64,000 bases of DNA from Combretum micranthum (lineage: Eukaryota; Streptophyta; Magnoliopsida; Myrtales; Combretaceae): contig JAMXBD010001091.1 in the NCBI GenBank assembly GCA_024138025.1, forward strand, positions 186,001 to 250,000, given 5' to 3'. Both the position numbers and the translations under genes were made by a program. Below the pieces are notes generated by a model. It had not been told where the DNA came from and ran no database searches. It saw only the letters and a program-made list of their open reading frames with translations. Shown piece by piece: positions 46,983 to 59,766 of this stretch; the stretch's first letter is position 1; every line of letters starts with the position of its first letter.

Positions 46983-47803
46983 TGATGAGAATCAATTTAC
47001 AACTATGTAGCTAAGAGATTCTACCTCGTCGATTTGAGGCAAATCGTTAACAACCTTGGGGAGATGATGAGAATCAACTTGAGAGATTGATTACTAGAGC
47101 TCGAGTAGAGGCTTACATAATCTTGCATTATGAGTGCTTACAAATAGGTGGAAATAGATGAAGGGAAGTTTGTTTTAGCATTTTAACTACATGACAATCA
47201 TGTTACATTGGTTTCAATGTGTTGATATTAACCGAGTTTCATGACGGAGGAGGAGTTGAAACATGTGTATATGAAGATCACGCACCGGCTCACCAACACA
47301 TTAGTTTTCTTAGGCGAGAATTAATTCACGTATCAACTCTTCTATCGGCTTGCCAGTAGGTCCTTTACGGGTGTCTTAATATAGGTACCAGCTTTCCTAT
47401 TATCTCGCTAGTACGTCCTTTATGGGTAATGCCGACTTCATTTTTTCATATTTTTTATGTTATTTAGTTAGTTTCCTTATTTTAATTAGTTTTAGGGACT
47501 TATATAAATAGTCCATTACAATTATTGTTATTTTATTCCTTTGAAATTCAATTGAAACTACCTTTGGGTATTTTCACTCTCTTACTCTTATCAATCAAAC
47601 TACCTTTGACTGTGGTGAATGTACATAAGATTTATTATGAGTCATATTAATAGGTTTTTGCGTGTTTTAGGAATTGCTTATTAGTGCGTAATATTTAGTA
47701 AATTGATTCCTGTCATTTTAACCCTAATTTTCACTTTGAGATTTAAGGCTTTGTTATTTAGTGCGGTTTAGATATATTAGTGATTATCCTCCTACGTATA
47801 TCA
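46983..47803 (+). repeat. 5' LTR of the 47-50 kb element
   Basis: TG...CA bounded, with a TATA-like CTTATATAAATAG near 47499. Confidence 0.78.
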
Positions 47804-48379
47804 AATTTTGGTATTAGGGCATCTTGGTACACCATATTTTGGTATTGGAGCACAATTGCGACGGTGTGATGTTTGTAAGTGCAAAATCTAATCTTTTGTG
47901 TTATTGTGCACTGTGAAAGTGATTACAACTAGGGTTTATACCTTGTTGTGTATATCTACGAAACATAGGGTTTGCATGGTGTGATTGAAAATGTGGGTTT
48001 GTGGGGTGATCAAATGGTTTTTATCATTCTTGCATATGCCTGTATGATTTGGGTTTGTGTGGCGTGATTGAAACTTAAGGTCGCATGTGGTGTACTTTAA
48101 GGTTTTATTTAGATTTTCATGTTTTCGTATTGGATTGAGATTGTGTTTAGATATTAGGGTTTTGCACACACGCTACATGATGGCAAGTTATCTTAATTGG
48201 AATTTTAGGTTGATAAGGATGAGAAATTGTGAAGGTTCTCTTGATCATCAACTGTAGAAATTTGCTAAGAAAGTAAATAACCTTAATTCAATGATAAAGT
48301 GGTGGTATCCACAATCGCCTAATTATGTCATTTAAGGGAAAGAACTATACTCCACAAAGATGGATGATGGATTGGAGAC

Positions 48380-49000
48380 TAAAATTAAGAGGTACTTAGG
48401 TGTGGACATCTTGCATATCGATGTCCAAATGAATATGCAGTATTGCTTATTAATGGTGTTCTTGCATTTAATATAGAGGATGATATTGAGAGGAAGTGGA
48501 ACAACATGAAACTTCTATAGCTGCTTAGGAATATATTGTCATAGATATGAATGAAAATAAGGAGATTCTTGTAGTTACATATCAAGACGGTGAGACTGAC
48601 ATTATGGAAGAAAGTGTTAAAAAGGAAGGTATAAAAAGAAAGGGTGATCTTATGGCACAAGTGGAAATTACCAGTAGTGTAATTTCAAAAATGACCATGA
48701 AGGCACAAAGGATACTATCATGGATGAGATCGATGTTACAAGAGTTTGTAGTGTGATATTGAGTAGATTTCTGTCTTGATACTTATGTACTTGATTTGGA
48801 GTCATTTCCACTTAAATTAGGAACTAATAAGCATTACAAGTATTTTTATGTTGATCCTCCTACAGTTCTTCTATTATATTTTGATGCGTTGATGGGATCA
48901 CAAAGAGCTCAAAATTATTGTAATTTTATTGTCCTTACGAGATCCTATGAGTTGTTTTTGAAGATTCATTTTGATAGTTACATATATTAGAGGAGTGCTC
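48380..49000 (+). pseudogene. Gag/nucleocapsid trace in the 47-50 kb element
   Basis: One frame near 48395-48500 reads RCGHLAYRCPNEYAVLLING, like the second half of a CCHC zinc knuckle plus the following residues of a plant retroelement gag. Flanking frames (48547-48756 and 48796-48990) are open but unrecognised. No reverse transcriptase or integrase motif was found up to the second LTR. Confidence 0.4.
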
Positions 49001-49668
49001 TACTATTTTGTAGTGATATTATAGAGCACGTATGAGTGTATGCATGATTTGCACATGAGTTCGATACTACTATAAAACATGTTAACTTCTTAAAGTGGAA
49101 AAATCTTCATCTCACATTCCTCATTATTGGCTGTTAGTATTAGGATGTTCTATTGTTGTAGAGAGATATGGTTTTGCTGAATTATACGACGAATATTAGT
49201 AGCTAAAGACAAGGTGTTCGATGTTGGTTGGAGTGGTCGTGTGTTGATTGAAGTAGATTGCAATATTGCATGAAAAAAGCTTAAGTTCTTTCATGTGTTT
49301 ATCCATGGAAGATTAGATAAAATCATCTTGGGACTACAAGAGACATGCTAGTTAAATACTTATCCTTGTGTTCATGGGATTTTAGTTGATAAAGTTCATG
49401 ATGAGTGGTATGACTTGATTGGAGAGCCTTTGATTATGGGAGTCAATTATGGTATTGTACTGTAAAGAGTATCTAGAGTCGATGTTGAAATGCTTGGGAA
49501 TTAATATTCGAAAGAGGATTTGCCAATCAAGCATTGGAGAAAGTTTATGAGCATATCTAGAAAGTTTCATTTCACTGTTTCTAAATTTTATAGGTTTTTT
49601 TTTTTTCACCTAGATGGATATATTTTCTATCAAGATTTGTGGACATATCTACAATAAGCCAGAGAGGA

Positions 49669-50476
49669 TGATGAGAATTAATTTACAATCTATATAATTG
49701 AGAGATTCTACTTGGTCAATTTGAGAGCAAATCGTCAAAAACCTGGAGAAATGATGGAATCAACTTGAGGATTGATTATTAGAGCTTAAGCTAGAGGCTT
49801 ATAGAATCTTGCATTACGAGTGCTTATGGATAGCTTGGAATCTAATGAAGAGAATTTTGTTTCAGCATTTTGAGCTACATGACAATAACGGTTATATTGG
49901 TTTTAGAGTGTTGATATTGACCGAGTTACATGAAGGAAGACGAGTTGGATTGGAGCGTAAGTATCTGAAGATCATGCACTAGCCTATTAGTAGCTTTTTG
50001 TACCAGTGCTGATGTGTTAGTTTGTTCTCGGCAAGAATTAATTCATGTACCAACTCTTATCCCGGCTTGCTAGTACCTCTTATTTGGGCAATGCTAGCTT
50101 ATCATTATTTTCCACATTTTTTTATATTTAGATAGTTTCCTTATTTTAATTAGTTTGGGGGACTTATATAAATAGCCCACTGGCTATAAAAACAATTATT
50201 GTGATTTTATTCCTTCAAAATTCAATTGAAACTACCTTTGGGTATTTTCTTTCTCTTATTCCTATTAATCAAATTACCTTTGATTGTGGCGAGTGTACAC
50301 AAAATTTATTGTGAGTCATATCAATAAGTCTTTGTGTGTTTTAGGAATCACTTATTAGTGCATAATGTTTGGTAAGTTGATTCTTATCATCTTAGCCCTA
50401 ATTTTCACTTTGAGATTTAGGGCTTTGTTATTTAGTACGATTTAGATACTTGGTGATTGTCCTCTTAGATGTATCA
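49669..50476 (+). repeat. 3' LTR of the 47-50 kb element
   Basis: Collinear with 46983-47803; TATA-like CTTATATAAATAG near 50162. Followed by TATCT and then TGGTATTAGAG. Confidence 0.78.
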
Positions 50477-50494
50477 TATCTTGGTATTAGAGAG

Positions 50495-53400
50495 TTCTTG
50501 ACACATCATTGTATATCTAGTTTAGTAAGTCTTCTAGAAATTGCCATGCTAATTGTTTATAGTTAGCAAGTCAATTTACTTGTCTGAAATATGCAGTGGA
50601 CCTAGCTAACAAGTAGGGTAGCTCAACATAGCCTCGCGAGGCTTGTTTGGGATAGCTCATAATACGTTAGCCCATGGTCCTAACTATTCGACCCAAGGTC
50701 TACTAAATTAGCCCATGGCCAAAAGAGGTCGACTTAGGTGTAGGGGGTCCATGACCAAAATTGTATGTAAATAAATATAATTAATTGTATTAATAGGAAA
50801 TATAATTCAAAAACATAATTTTGGAGTATCACACTATCCAAAGTTAAACATAATTACAAATATCACACTTTAAAAATTATTACATTAACTCATCATGTAG
50901 TTTTTCAAATGAAAACAATAGAGGTCATTGAATTTGTCTTTGCTCTAATAAACCTAATCTATAAGCTTAAACTCTAACATCTACTTTATTTTTAAAACTG
51001 ATGTTAACAGAAAAAAAAAATTAACCTCTCAACTTACATTCAAACTAAGTGAGTAAATAGCAACCAATAAATAGTAACACTAGTTTAGGCATCTACAAAT
51101 ATAAAATAGTTGATTTGCCAAGTTTACAATTACTTGTTAAAAATGTCATGCTAATTCACATGACATGCATTGGCTAATATCCTAACTTAGAAAATGGCAC
51201 TTGGCAAGTCATGAGCTGTTTTGGTGGCTTAACCTAGAAGGGAGGCATAAAGTAACTTAAAATTGTGAAGACCACATGAAGAGATTTGAAATAAGAGAGC
51301 ATAAGATGTAAAATCAAAGGAATATAAAGATTCAAAACTGAGGAAGCAACCCTAAAGAGATTTAAAGTTAAGAGGCAAAAGTACAACCAAAAGGAATCCG
51401 AATGCCATAATACCAAACTTATAAACCAGGTTTGGTTAGTAAAACCAAGCTTAATGAAATAAGACCCTTACTTTAGTTATTCAAAATTGATATTTCAAAA
51501 TATGATCCTTAGATGCGATGTCATAAATCCAATGATGAAATCATTGAAACATCAAACGAGCATATATCTAGTAAAACTGAATAATAACAAAGCATTTCAA
51601 ATAGTTACCAACATAAACCATTCATGTTGAATATGCCATTGTAACAACACACTACTACAAATGAGCCATGTCTTTAAGAAATAGCATATTCATGGTACTT
51701 GATATTTATTTACTAACACCACAATAGTTCAATATATGAATAATCCCATTGAGCCATGTCATTAACATAGTAAATTCATTAGTGACTTGGAAACAAAAAG
51801 AAATTGGTTGCATGAAATGTGGGCACTACACAACACAGCATAATTTTTGAAATAAGGGTTGAGCTACTCACATGAGTTTAACAAAACTCCTAAATTTATG
51901 CTATCCAGTTCCCCTATAATACACACATAAGTCTAATGTTACCCCATGTCCTTATTTGGCTTGTTTTAATCGTTTGTAGACAATTAAAATCTTAATGGCC
52001 ATATATGTGTTTTAAGTTGGGTTCTTGTAATCTAGAGTCGTTTTTATGCTTTGGAATCTACTTTTATTTAAGCTTAAGAAATTGCTCATTTTAAGTTGTT
52101 TGAGAGGCGTAAAGCCATTGATCTATTTATGTAGTCTCATAGCTAGCATTATCCCACTTATTTTACTTAATTGATTTTTCGCTTCCACCAAATCATAATT
52201 CAAATAATTACCTGGATGCCATGAAGGGTATCTTAATTATGGAAGCCACCACACATTGTACAAATATTTATTGGGCGTTCTTATTATTTCGCTGAGACTT
52301 TTGATACTATACGTAAGGCATTCCTACAACATGGTTATGAAAAAGGTCATGAAAGTGATCGTATAGGATAGAAAAATTATATTAGTGAATAAGAAAATAT
52401 AACATATGAACACAAATAGCCTATAAACGTATATAAATAGTTACCTTTAATGCAAACTTAGTTCGTACAATGACACAGTCTATCAAATACAATATAACAT
52501 GAGTCCATCTAGCTACAGTAAGTACTATCTATAACCTTGCTGCACTTTATCCCTATTTTCTTGTACTGTTGCTAAAATTACTTCCATAGATTACTAATAA
52601 GGTAATTAGGTATGGTCTTAATTATAAATGTGTCAAATCTTGAAATAGAAAATTCTATATAGGGTGTAAGTTACATCTACCTTAGTGTGATATCCCTCAC
52701 AACCTTACTTTCATGTAACACAAAAAGAAAGTTATCTAGCATTAGTGTGCAATAAAAAAATCAAATATATACAATGCAACATTATACTTAAGAACTTAGA
52801 ATTCAGGTGAAATATAAGTTTATGTCCCTATTACTAGGGTTTTAAGGACAGTGTTGTGCCATTAGGCCGAGGTGTACTAGATTCCATAATAAAGGATATA
52901 TAACTTTTCATTTTAAAAATAATCAACGTATCTTTTTGATAAATCAAACTATTTTGGAGAATATGATCTTATTCTTCTTTCCAACCTATGGTTAATCTTA
53001 GATTATGGACTTGCCCACCCCTAAGTGTCAACCTCTTCTCTAAGCAAACACGATAAGTCATGTCTCTATCGTATCATTTAGTTTCCATTGACTTGGATAA
53101 GCCTCTTAGTAAAATAAATCATTCTTTTGTTTTTGTTAGTGGCTTAAATGTGCTAGCACATAACAGTGATGACCAATAAAGATGATTTTCAATGGGACTA
53201 TACAATGCATGACAAGTTATTAACTTTAGTAATATATTTAATAATCAAGTTATTGGGTGATCAACAATTGTATAGAGACATTCCATAAGGTTATCATATT
53301 CACAATAGTTTAAGTGCACAATATTCTTGTCACTTTTAACAAAGTATTTTAAACACCGTGATACAAAACACTAAACATATAGTAATCCCAATAACCCCAC

Positions 53401-53976
53401 ACACGTACAATTTAATAAATATTAGCATAAGATAGTGTAGTACAATCATAAGCAATATGTAAGGTCATTAAAATACTCATTTAGTTATTGTGATAAGTTA
53501 ACTTAAGTAAATCCTCAGGCAAAGTTATATGGTTATTAAAATTTCCTATATATGAAGAGAATATAAAAAGAGATTACTAATCAATTCCTAACTTTCTGAT
53601 TAATAATCATATTTTTCTCGGCTTTAATATATTTTAGTGTTTTTAATATACTCCTTAATTTCTTATTTATTTTGGCAAGCAACTGGTCATTACAAGTCCT
53701 TTTGAATTTTATTTTGAAGTGAGTTTATCGGATTTCCCTTTCAGGTGCCAATCCCTAGAGAGTGTGTGTTATTGAAAAAGATTGGTTTCGACACATTACA
53801 TAATTTGATTATATTTTGCTCATTTTATTTCGATTTTATGCGTATAAATATAAATACTTTTTTTTAAGGGTAATAGGAGTGCTATAGTGTTATCTTTTAG
53901 TCTATGATCTGGATACAACTAGCTGTGTAGTATACTTCAGTTACTAGGGCGACATTACTTTATTAAGCTGGGTTAT
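50495..53976. other. About 3.5 kb with no gene recognised
   Basis: AT-rich, few open frames, none with a domain. A GC-richer patch at about 50600-50760 (CTCGCGAGGC, GGCCAAAAGAGG) looks like a repeat fragment. Confidence 0.5.
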
Positions 53977-54248
53977 TTTCTATTAGTTGGAGTATCACAA
54001 TTTTTCTTATTAAAGTTCATTTCCCTTTTATGTAAAATTATATTATCAACATAAATATCTTTGAGAGAACAAAATTTCCATATGTTTTAAGGTCAAATTA
54101 ATTCCTTTCAGGTTTCTATTAGTTGGAGTATCACAATTTTTCTTATTAAAGTTCACTTCCCTTTTATGTAAAATTATATTATCAACATAAATATCTTTGA
54201 GACAACAAAATTTCCATATGTTTTAAGGTCAAATTAATTCCTTTCAGG
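53977..54248. repeat. 136-bp tandem duplication, two copies
   Basis: Unit 1 (53977-54112) and unit 2 (54113-54248) both start TTTCTATTAGTTGGAG and end TTCCTTTCAGG. I count two substitutions (T/C in AAGTTCAYTTCC, G/C in TTTGAGASAAC). Non-coding. Confidence 0.93.
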
Positions 54249-54595
54249 TGTCTTTAGTCAATATTGACATTAATTGTTGCCATGTTATTTCTCCATTTGT
54301 TCTGAGAGTACTTCTCCTAGGAATGATACTTTAGTCACCTTAAATTAAATGTTGCAACATGTACGGATACCTTAGAAGCGACATGATCCAAATCTTATTG
54401 TACTTAAATCTAACCTAATAGCATATAGTATTTATATTATTTACAGGATCTTGTATTCTAATTACGACTCTTTAGGTTATATATTTATATAAGTAATTTC
54501 TTATTATACAATTCTTTGGGTTATATATTTATACATGTAATTTCTCGTGTGTATATTATTTTATGGTGATAAGTTGGAGTAAGCATATAAATATC

Positions 54596-55736
54596 GGATA
54601 AATTAGGTTGAATGGTATCAATGTTTGCGTAGTTAAAAAGAGGTATTAACTTTTATTTGAGGTATGATTAATAATCCATCAAAAACACCATTAACGAAGC
54701 TTTGCTATGTGACACGTGTCAACATCATATTTAATTTTATTTTTTAATTAAGACAATAGACCCAACTCTTTGATTGAATGAGGAAAAAAAAAAAAAGTAA
54801 AAAACTAACTCATAGATTCTTGTGAATGACACCCAAAATCATTCCTAACCTAAGCACACTCAACACAATGAAACCCTAAAACACTCTAAATCCTCACAAA
54901 TATAACTACGGGTGCAAACGAGCCGGGCTGAGCCGGGCTTTTGCAAGCTTGGACTAGACTCATTTATTTTTTAACGGGCTTGAGTCGAGTTAGGCTTTTA
55001 ATGAGCTTGGAATATATAAGCTCAGGCCCGAGCCCTTTAAGCTTTTTCAAACTCGAGCTAGGCTCGTTTAGGCTCGTTTGGGCTCGTTTCATTAAACGAG
55101 CTTGAGCTCCGCTCGTTTAGCTTATATAATAATTTTTAATTATATTTATAATATTAAATTAATATATATTAATATGATATTAATAATATAATATAAATAT
55201 TATATATATATTAAACGAGCTCATCACGAGCTTGGCTCGTGAGCTCTTAACGAGCCTGTTCACGAGCTTTGCTCTCGAACCCATAACGAGCTTGTTGGCG
55301 AGCCAGCTCGTAAGCTTGAGGACAAGCTCAGGCTCGACTCGTTTAGCTAAACGAGCCTAAGATGGAGCTCGAGCTCAGCTCGTTTTGCTAAACGAACCAA
55401 ACCGAGCCAAGCTCGAGTAGCTCGCGAGTAGCTCGACTCGTTTGCAGTCCTAAATATAACCTTAAGTCTCACACTCTCTTAAATCTGACACGAAAACCGC
55501 GACCTCCCTACCCGCTTTCACGAGACATACAGGAGTTTGGTTTTCATTCCATCAATGGAGTGGGTCTACTGTGTTAATTAAAAATTAAAAGTAAATATGT
55601 TATTGACACGTGTTAATTGACAAAACTCCGTTAATGATGTTATTGACTGACTTCATAAAACCTTAGTATCTCTTTTTAGCTACTCCAAATATTTAATACC
55701 TCAAATGAATTTATGCTATTCTAATGTAATTTATCC
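54596..55736. mobile_element. Mutator-type foldback element with long TIRs
   Basis: Ends are inverted copies over ~200 bp: left GGATAAATTAGG... with GACACGTGTCAA and AGACCCAACTC; right end, reverse-complemented, GGATAAATTACA... with AACACGTGTCAA and AGACCCACTCC. The ends are flanked by TATAAATAT and TATAATTAT, a possible decayed 9-bp duplication. No transposase. The centre is interrupted by a hAT-type MITE. Confidence 0.75.
54907..55452. mobile_element. hAT-type MITE nested in the foldback element
   Basis: Perfect 8-bp duplication AATATAAC (54899-54906 and 55453-55460). Terminal repeats: TACGGGTGCAAACGAG and, inverted, TAGGACTGCAAACGAG. The body is dense in GAGCTCG/CGAGC motifs and folds on itself, with an AT-rich middle. 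The 8-bp duplication and TA(G)GGGTG-like ends indicate hAT. Confidence 0.88.
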
Positions 55737-55869
55737 TATAATTATTATATATCTGTAATTTATTTTCTCATTTACCATCCTTTAGTAATTTTTATCACTA
55801 GTTTACTATTAGATTTACTTAGGTTGTGATTATACTTTAACTATTTATTCTATTTTCCATAATTCAACA

Positions 55870-56098
55870 CTTCTGTTTGTTTTGGCTTTTTTCAGCAGAT
55901 ACAGAGACTTTTTCAAACTTTTTTCTAACAAATTATTTATCAAGAAATAGATATAGACAAAAAAAAATTGACAGTTCTCATCAAAAGATCAAATAGAACA
56001 AATACAGATAAAATTTAGATGCAAATCGGATATATTTACACATATTATTTTAAAAAAGATACAGATACAGAAGAAAAATAGACAATCCAAACAGACCC
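55870..56098. mobile_element. Tourist-like MITE, copy 2
   Basis: Matches 44989-45226 internally. Left end CTTCTGTTTGTTTTGG and right end CAATCCAAACAGACCC form imperfect terminal inverted repeats (GGGTCTGTTTGGATTG on the minus strand). Confidence 0.58.
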
Positions 56099-57893
56099 AT
56101 AAACTATTCATCACTTGTTGATTGTTAACCTACATATCCGATCAGGTTATTATTCCATATTGTAGTGGTCCATTAATACCCATGAAATTTCAATATTTGT
56201 TTAAACATTCCGTTCAATAAGTATCTCTTTAGAGCATCACAATCATAACATAAATTATGATTATATTGATTATCATATTTTTTTTTTTGTCACAGACCAT
56301 TGTAACTTTATAATTTAAGTAGTGTTTATTCAAAATTATTATATGTGTGTTTATTTATTCTTTTTTTTTTTTAAATCATACTAAAAATTTCCTCCTTATA
56401 TTAATTATATATACCACTTTTACTCTATCAGTGTCCCTTCACCTATTTTAATTATCTGGTAAAGATTTATTATTCTATTAAAAATTATTGTAAATTTTAA
56501 ATACCTATTATCCTATACATGGTTGATGACCTTATCTTAGCAATTTGTTTATTATCTAATTTCATGTTATCTGATTGAAATATTTCCTTTGTTTCTTTTC
56601 CCTTTTAGCTTTTAGCTACATTTATTATAATCTTTTCTTTCTCACACTGTATTTTACCTATACTGTTGGCGTATATTTTTATTGTAAGCTCAAGTAACTT
56701 TATATATTAAGTATAGTGTACTCAGGAATATGATAATAACCTGTTATGATTGATCTTACACTATACCTAGTTAATTTTATATATAATTCAATTTCATTCG
56801 TTACTTTAATATATCATTTCTAACTACTTATTACTATCTAACCTTTATGGTATCTAGCAGGGTTACTTCTAAATATCATCTTAACATTTTATTTTCTATG
56901 GTGTAGTGGAGCGATTCCATAATGAATCATTCATTCTTTATTCTCATTTGTAATTTAAGTATTGCTTTAGTGTAAATATTAAATTAATAAATCAAGTTTA
57001 AGCTCTTGGCAATTGCTGCTTCTTCTTCTTCGGGTTTTTTTTTTTTTTTTTGTTATTCCTCTTTTACATTAAAATTGATCACCGAGACAATAATTATTCA
57101 ATTAATGTATTTAATCTATACGTTTTATCTATTACTTTAATGAAAGATAAATTTAGGAGAATTAGGATTGAATTTAGTCATCTCCACCGGCCCTTTTCCT
57201 CCATCAATAGACCATATTCGCTTCACGCGGCAGCTTCAACAAGTTTTCGATTTATAAGTTCCGTTAATATTCAATCATCTCAAGCATGGTTTACTTCTAA
57301 ACCTTATACTAACCGTGAAAACAACAATAACATCTAATCAATTTAGCTCTAATTTTAAGCTACACATATTGGATAACCATATGTTTTCGATATTGTTAAT
57401 GTCGACATATAATAGCATGTAATGACTTCCACGTTGTTCCTTTGATATAATAAATAAAACATATAATTATTATAGCTAAAAGTTAAAAAATATATAATAC
57501 CAATGATTTTTATTATTAAGAGACGATACATGTGATATTTTTTAAATCATGGTTATTTATAATAAAAATTAAAAATAAACTATTGAATAATAATTTAAAA
57601 TGTAGAAATATTTATTGTTATTAATCATTTTACTTAATAATAATTAATTATAAAAATTATCATTCTCCTTAACTAAACCGTGCAAAAAAATTTTATGTAA
57701 AATTAGAAAGGAATAATTCCTTGAAAATGATGCAATAATGTTTTATTAACTTTATTAACATTTTCTAAAGGAAAGAATATGACATACCCCTTACTTTAAG
57801 CATACTTGGTAGAGTAGCTATACCTCAACAATATGAAAGTTGAAAGTGGAAGTTTACGACAAGTGTAAACTATAATGACAATTTTCATGACAA
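56099..57893. other. AT-rich region without supported gene
   Basis: A 95-codon plus frame (57050-57337) has no domain and lies behind an 18-T run; not accepted as a gene. Confidence 0.5.
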
Positions 57894-58610
57894 GTGTTAA
57901 CTTACTTAGTTGAAGCTGAGTTGGTGGTTAAGATGCGGCAGTTGGTGTTCGTAGCGTACGTTGTTCGGTGGTGTTTCAAAGTGGCGCAAGACGGAGATGG
58001 GAGAGAGAAGGAGATCGAGATGGCGTGTCAAGGAGCTGCTATGGTGCTGCTCATAACCGTGCCGAATATCGGTTGCCGTGGAGTTTAAGAGAAAGAAGAA
58101 GAGGAGTGATGGAAGAAGAGACAGAGGAAGTGAGAAAGAAAAAGAAAACCGACCAAGAAATTTTGTTGTTTTTTGGCCGACCAAGTTAAGAAAGCAAAGA
58201 GTGATTGGGTGGTATTTTGACAAAGTCAATTACTTAATCTGTTGAGCTGTCTTAAGGTTTGAATATAGTTTGATATTGACGTAAAATGTTTTGACTCCCA
58301 TCATGAGTTTTTCTTTAACTGCTGTTCAGATAGTGCTGTGGATAATTATCAGCCATAAGGTAAAGATTATCAAGTCGAAAAGTCAGGTGAAGTATCTGGT
58401 CCCTTACCCTGCTTATGTCAGCAAATTTGAGAAGAAAGAAAAGCTTAAAGAAGGATATGGCAGGGAGGAACAAGATTGAAGAAAGAAAAGGAGGGTAAGT
58501 TCCTTCTTGTCTTTATTGCTTTAGGAAATGCATTGATGCCAGGTCAACAATAACATATATGATGATGTTACACGATAATAAATTACTATACATAAATGTT
58601 TGCTGATTGT
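57894..58610. other. GC-richer block, unexplained
   Basis: 57905-58190 is noticeably richer in G (plus strand) than its surroundings and has overlapping open frames on both strands (57894-58088, 57968-58189 plus; 57906-58229 minus). None resembles a family I know. It might be an old exon, a promoter-proximal block or a repeat piece. Confidence 0.35.
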
Positions 58611-58737
58611 TGGGGGAAGTCAGAGAACTAGAATATCCTTACTTGCTTGTTTTGGATGACAAGGAGATATGGGAAAAAAAATGGGGGAAGTTAGAGAAGT
58701 ATCCTTCCTTGCTAGTTTTGGATGACAAGGAGATACT
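58611..58737. repeat. ~71-bp tandem duplication, two copies
   Basis: Unit 1 from TGGGGGAAGTCAGAG, unit 2 from 58682 TGGGGGAAGTTAGAG; both contain TTTTGGATGACAAGGAGATA. Unit 2 is ~5 bases shorter. It sits in an open frame of 81 codons (58607-58852) with a repeated LLVLDDKEI, which I do not accept as a gene. Confidence 0.8.
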
Positions 58738-58827
58738 GGCTTCACCAACACTCCCAAACACCCCGGCCCTCCCTCTCAAGCTTTTCTTTTCCAGTTTTGT
58801 TAAGTTGAAAGTTCAATTTCTTTATAA

Positions 58828-59123
58828 CTCGTTTACTTCACTGAATGAATAAAGTTGTAATGAAATTGCTATTATGAAGGAATGAAATAGAACTGTAATA
58901 GAAATTTCTTTATTAATTTTCTATTTAAATGGTGATATTTTGAAAAAAAAGATAATTCCAATATTTAATTAGTATTCATAGGTTTAAATAAGGTATATGT
59001 ATTTAATATTTTGTGTAATAGGACTTCATCGTGGAATCGCTATTCAGTGAACTAAACGGCATAATAGCTATTCGTAAGGAATAAGGCTGTAATGGAATTG
59101 CAATTATAGTGAAGTGAACAAGC
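58828..59123. mobile_element. Possible small MITE
   Basis: CTCGTTTACTTCACT at the left and AGTGAAGTGAACAAG at the right are inverted copies (13 of 15), and GTAATGAAATTGC / GCAATTCCATTAC extends the match inward. No target duplication found. Confidence 0.4.
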
Positions 59124-59361
59124 AGTTAGTCTTCTTTTGCCACTTATGACCACTGACCAGAGCATTCAAAGGTGTATCCATATCCATATGCTAAATATGC
59201 CCTTATCTTTGTACATTAATTTCTAGGATATTTTAAGAAAGTTTAGCCTTTTTTTTTTTAAATTATAGGATTTTTTTTTTTTTATATATAGACTTTTGGT
59301 TTATTTATAAATATTTTAATGACGGTTTAATTTTATTGACTATAATTAGGTGGTTCTGGTC

Positions 59362-59587
59362 AAAGAATTTGTATTGGGTAAAACTTTTAATATCTTTTAA
59401 AATAAATTTGTACATGAATATATATACATGGATGTGAAGATTCTAAAGAAGAGGAAAAAAAAAAGGAACCTGAATAAAAAGAAAATCTATTGTATATGGT
59501 ATGTAGCCTAATATGGGAATAAAATAAATATCACATCTATCTGTATATGGTAAATAAATATTACATAATATACAAGATATTCTAACA
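59362..59587 (-). repeat. 3' LTR of the minus-strand copia element
   Basis: Minus strand starts TGTTAGAATAT right after CTTGAAAGAGGCA; ends ...CAAATTCTTT. About 226 bp. Confidence 0.8.
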
Positions 59588-59766
59588 TGCCTCTTTCAAG
59601 TTGGAGCATGGATGTTGCTAATGCCCAACTTACCAAGTAGATGTTGAAAAAGGTGCATGTCCAAGAGCTTTAGTAAATAAATCAATCACTTGATTAGTAG
59701 AATGAACATGACAAGTAGATAGCTCTTTATTGAGAATGCGATCGCAAACAAAGTGGCAATCTATCT

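Larger units (their letters stand above)
46983..50476 (+). mobile_element. Decayed LTR retrotransposon with ~0.8-kb LTRs
   Basis: Direct repeats 46983-47803 and 49669-50476 are collinear throughout (TGATGAGAATCAATTTACAA, AGATTCTACCT, GTGTTGATATT, TTTCCTTATTTTAATTAG, CTTATATAAATAG). A degenerate primer site TGGTATTAGGGC (47809-47820) follows the first LTR, giving plus orientation. The ~1.9-kb internal region has only scattered coding traces. A primer-site-like TGGTATTAGAG also follows the second LTR. No matching target duplication is seen. Confidence 0.78.

Noticed and set aside
57906..58229. 107-codon minus-strand frame with a Phe/Ser/Leu-rich start
   Set aside because: Overlaps open frames on the opposite strand; the hydrophobic part comes from a purine-rich run read backwards.
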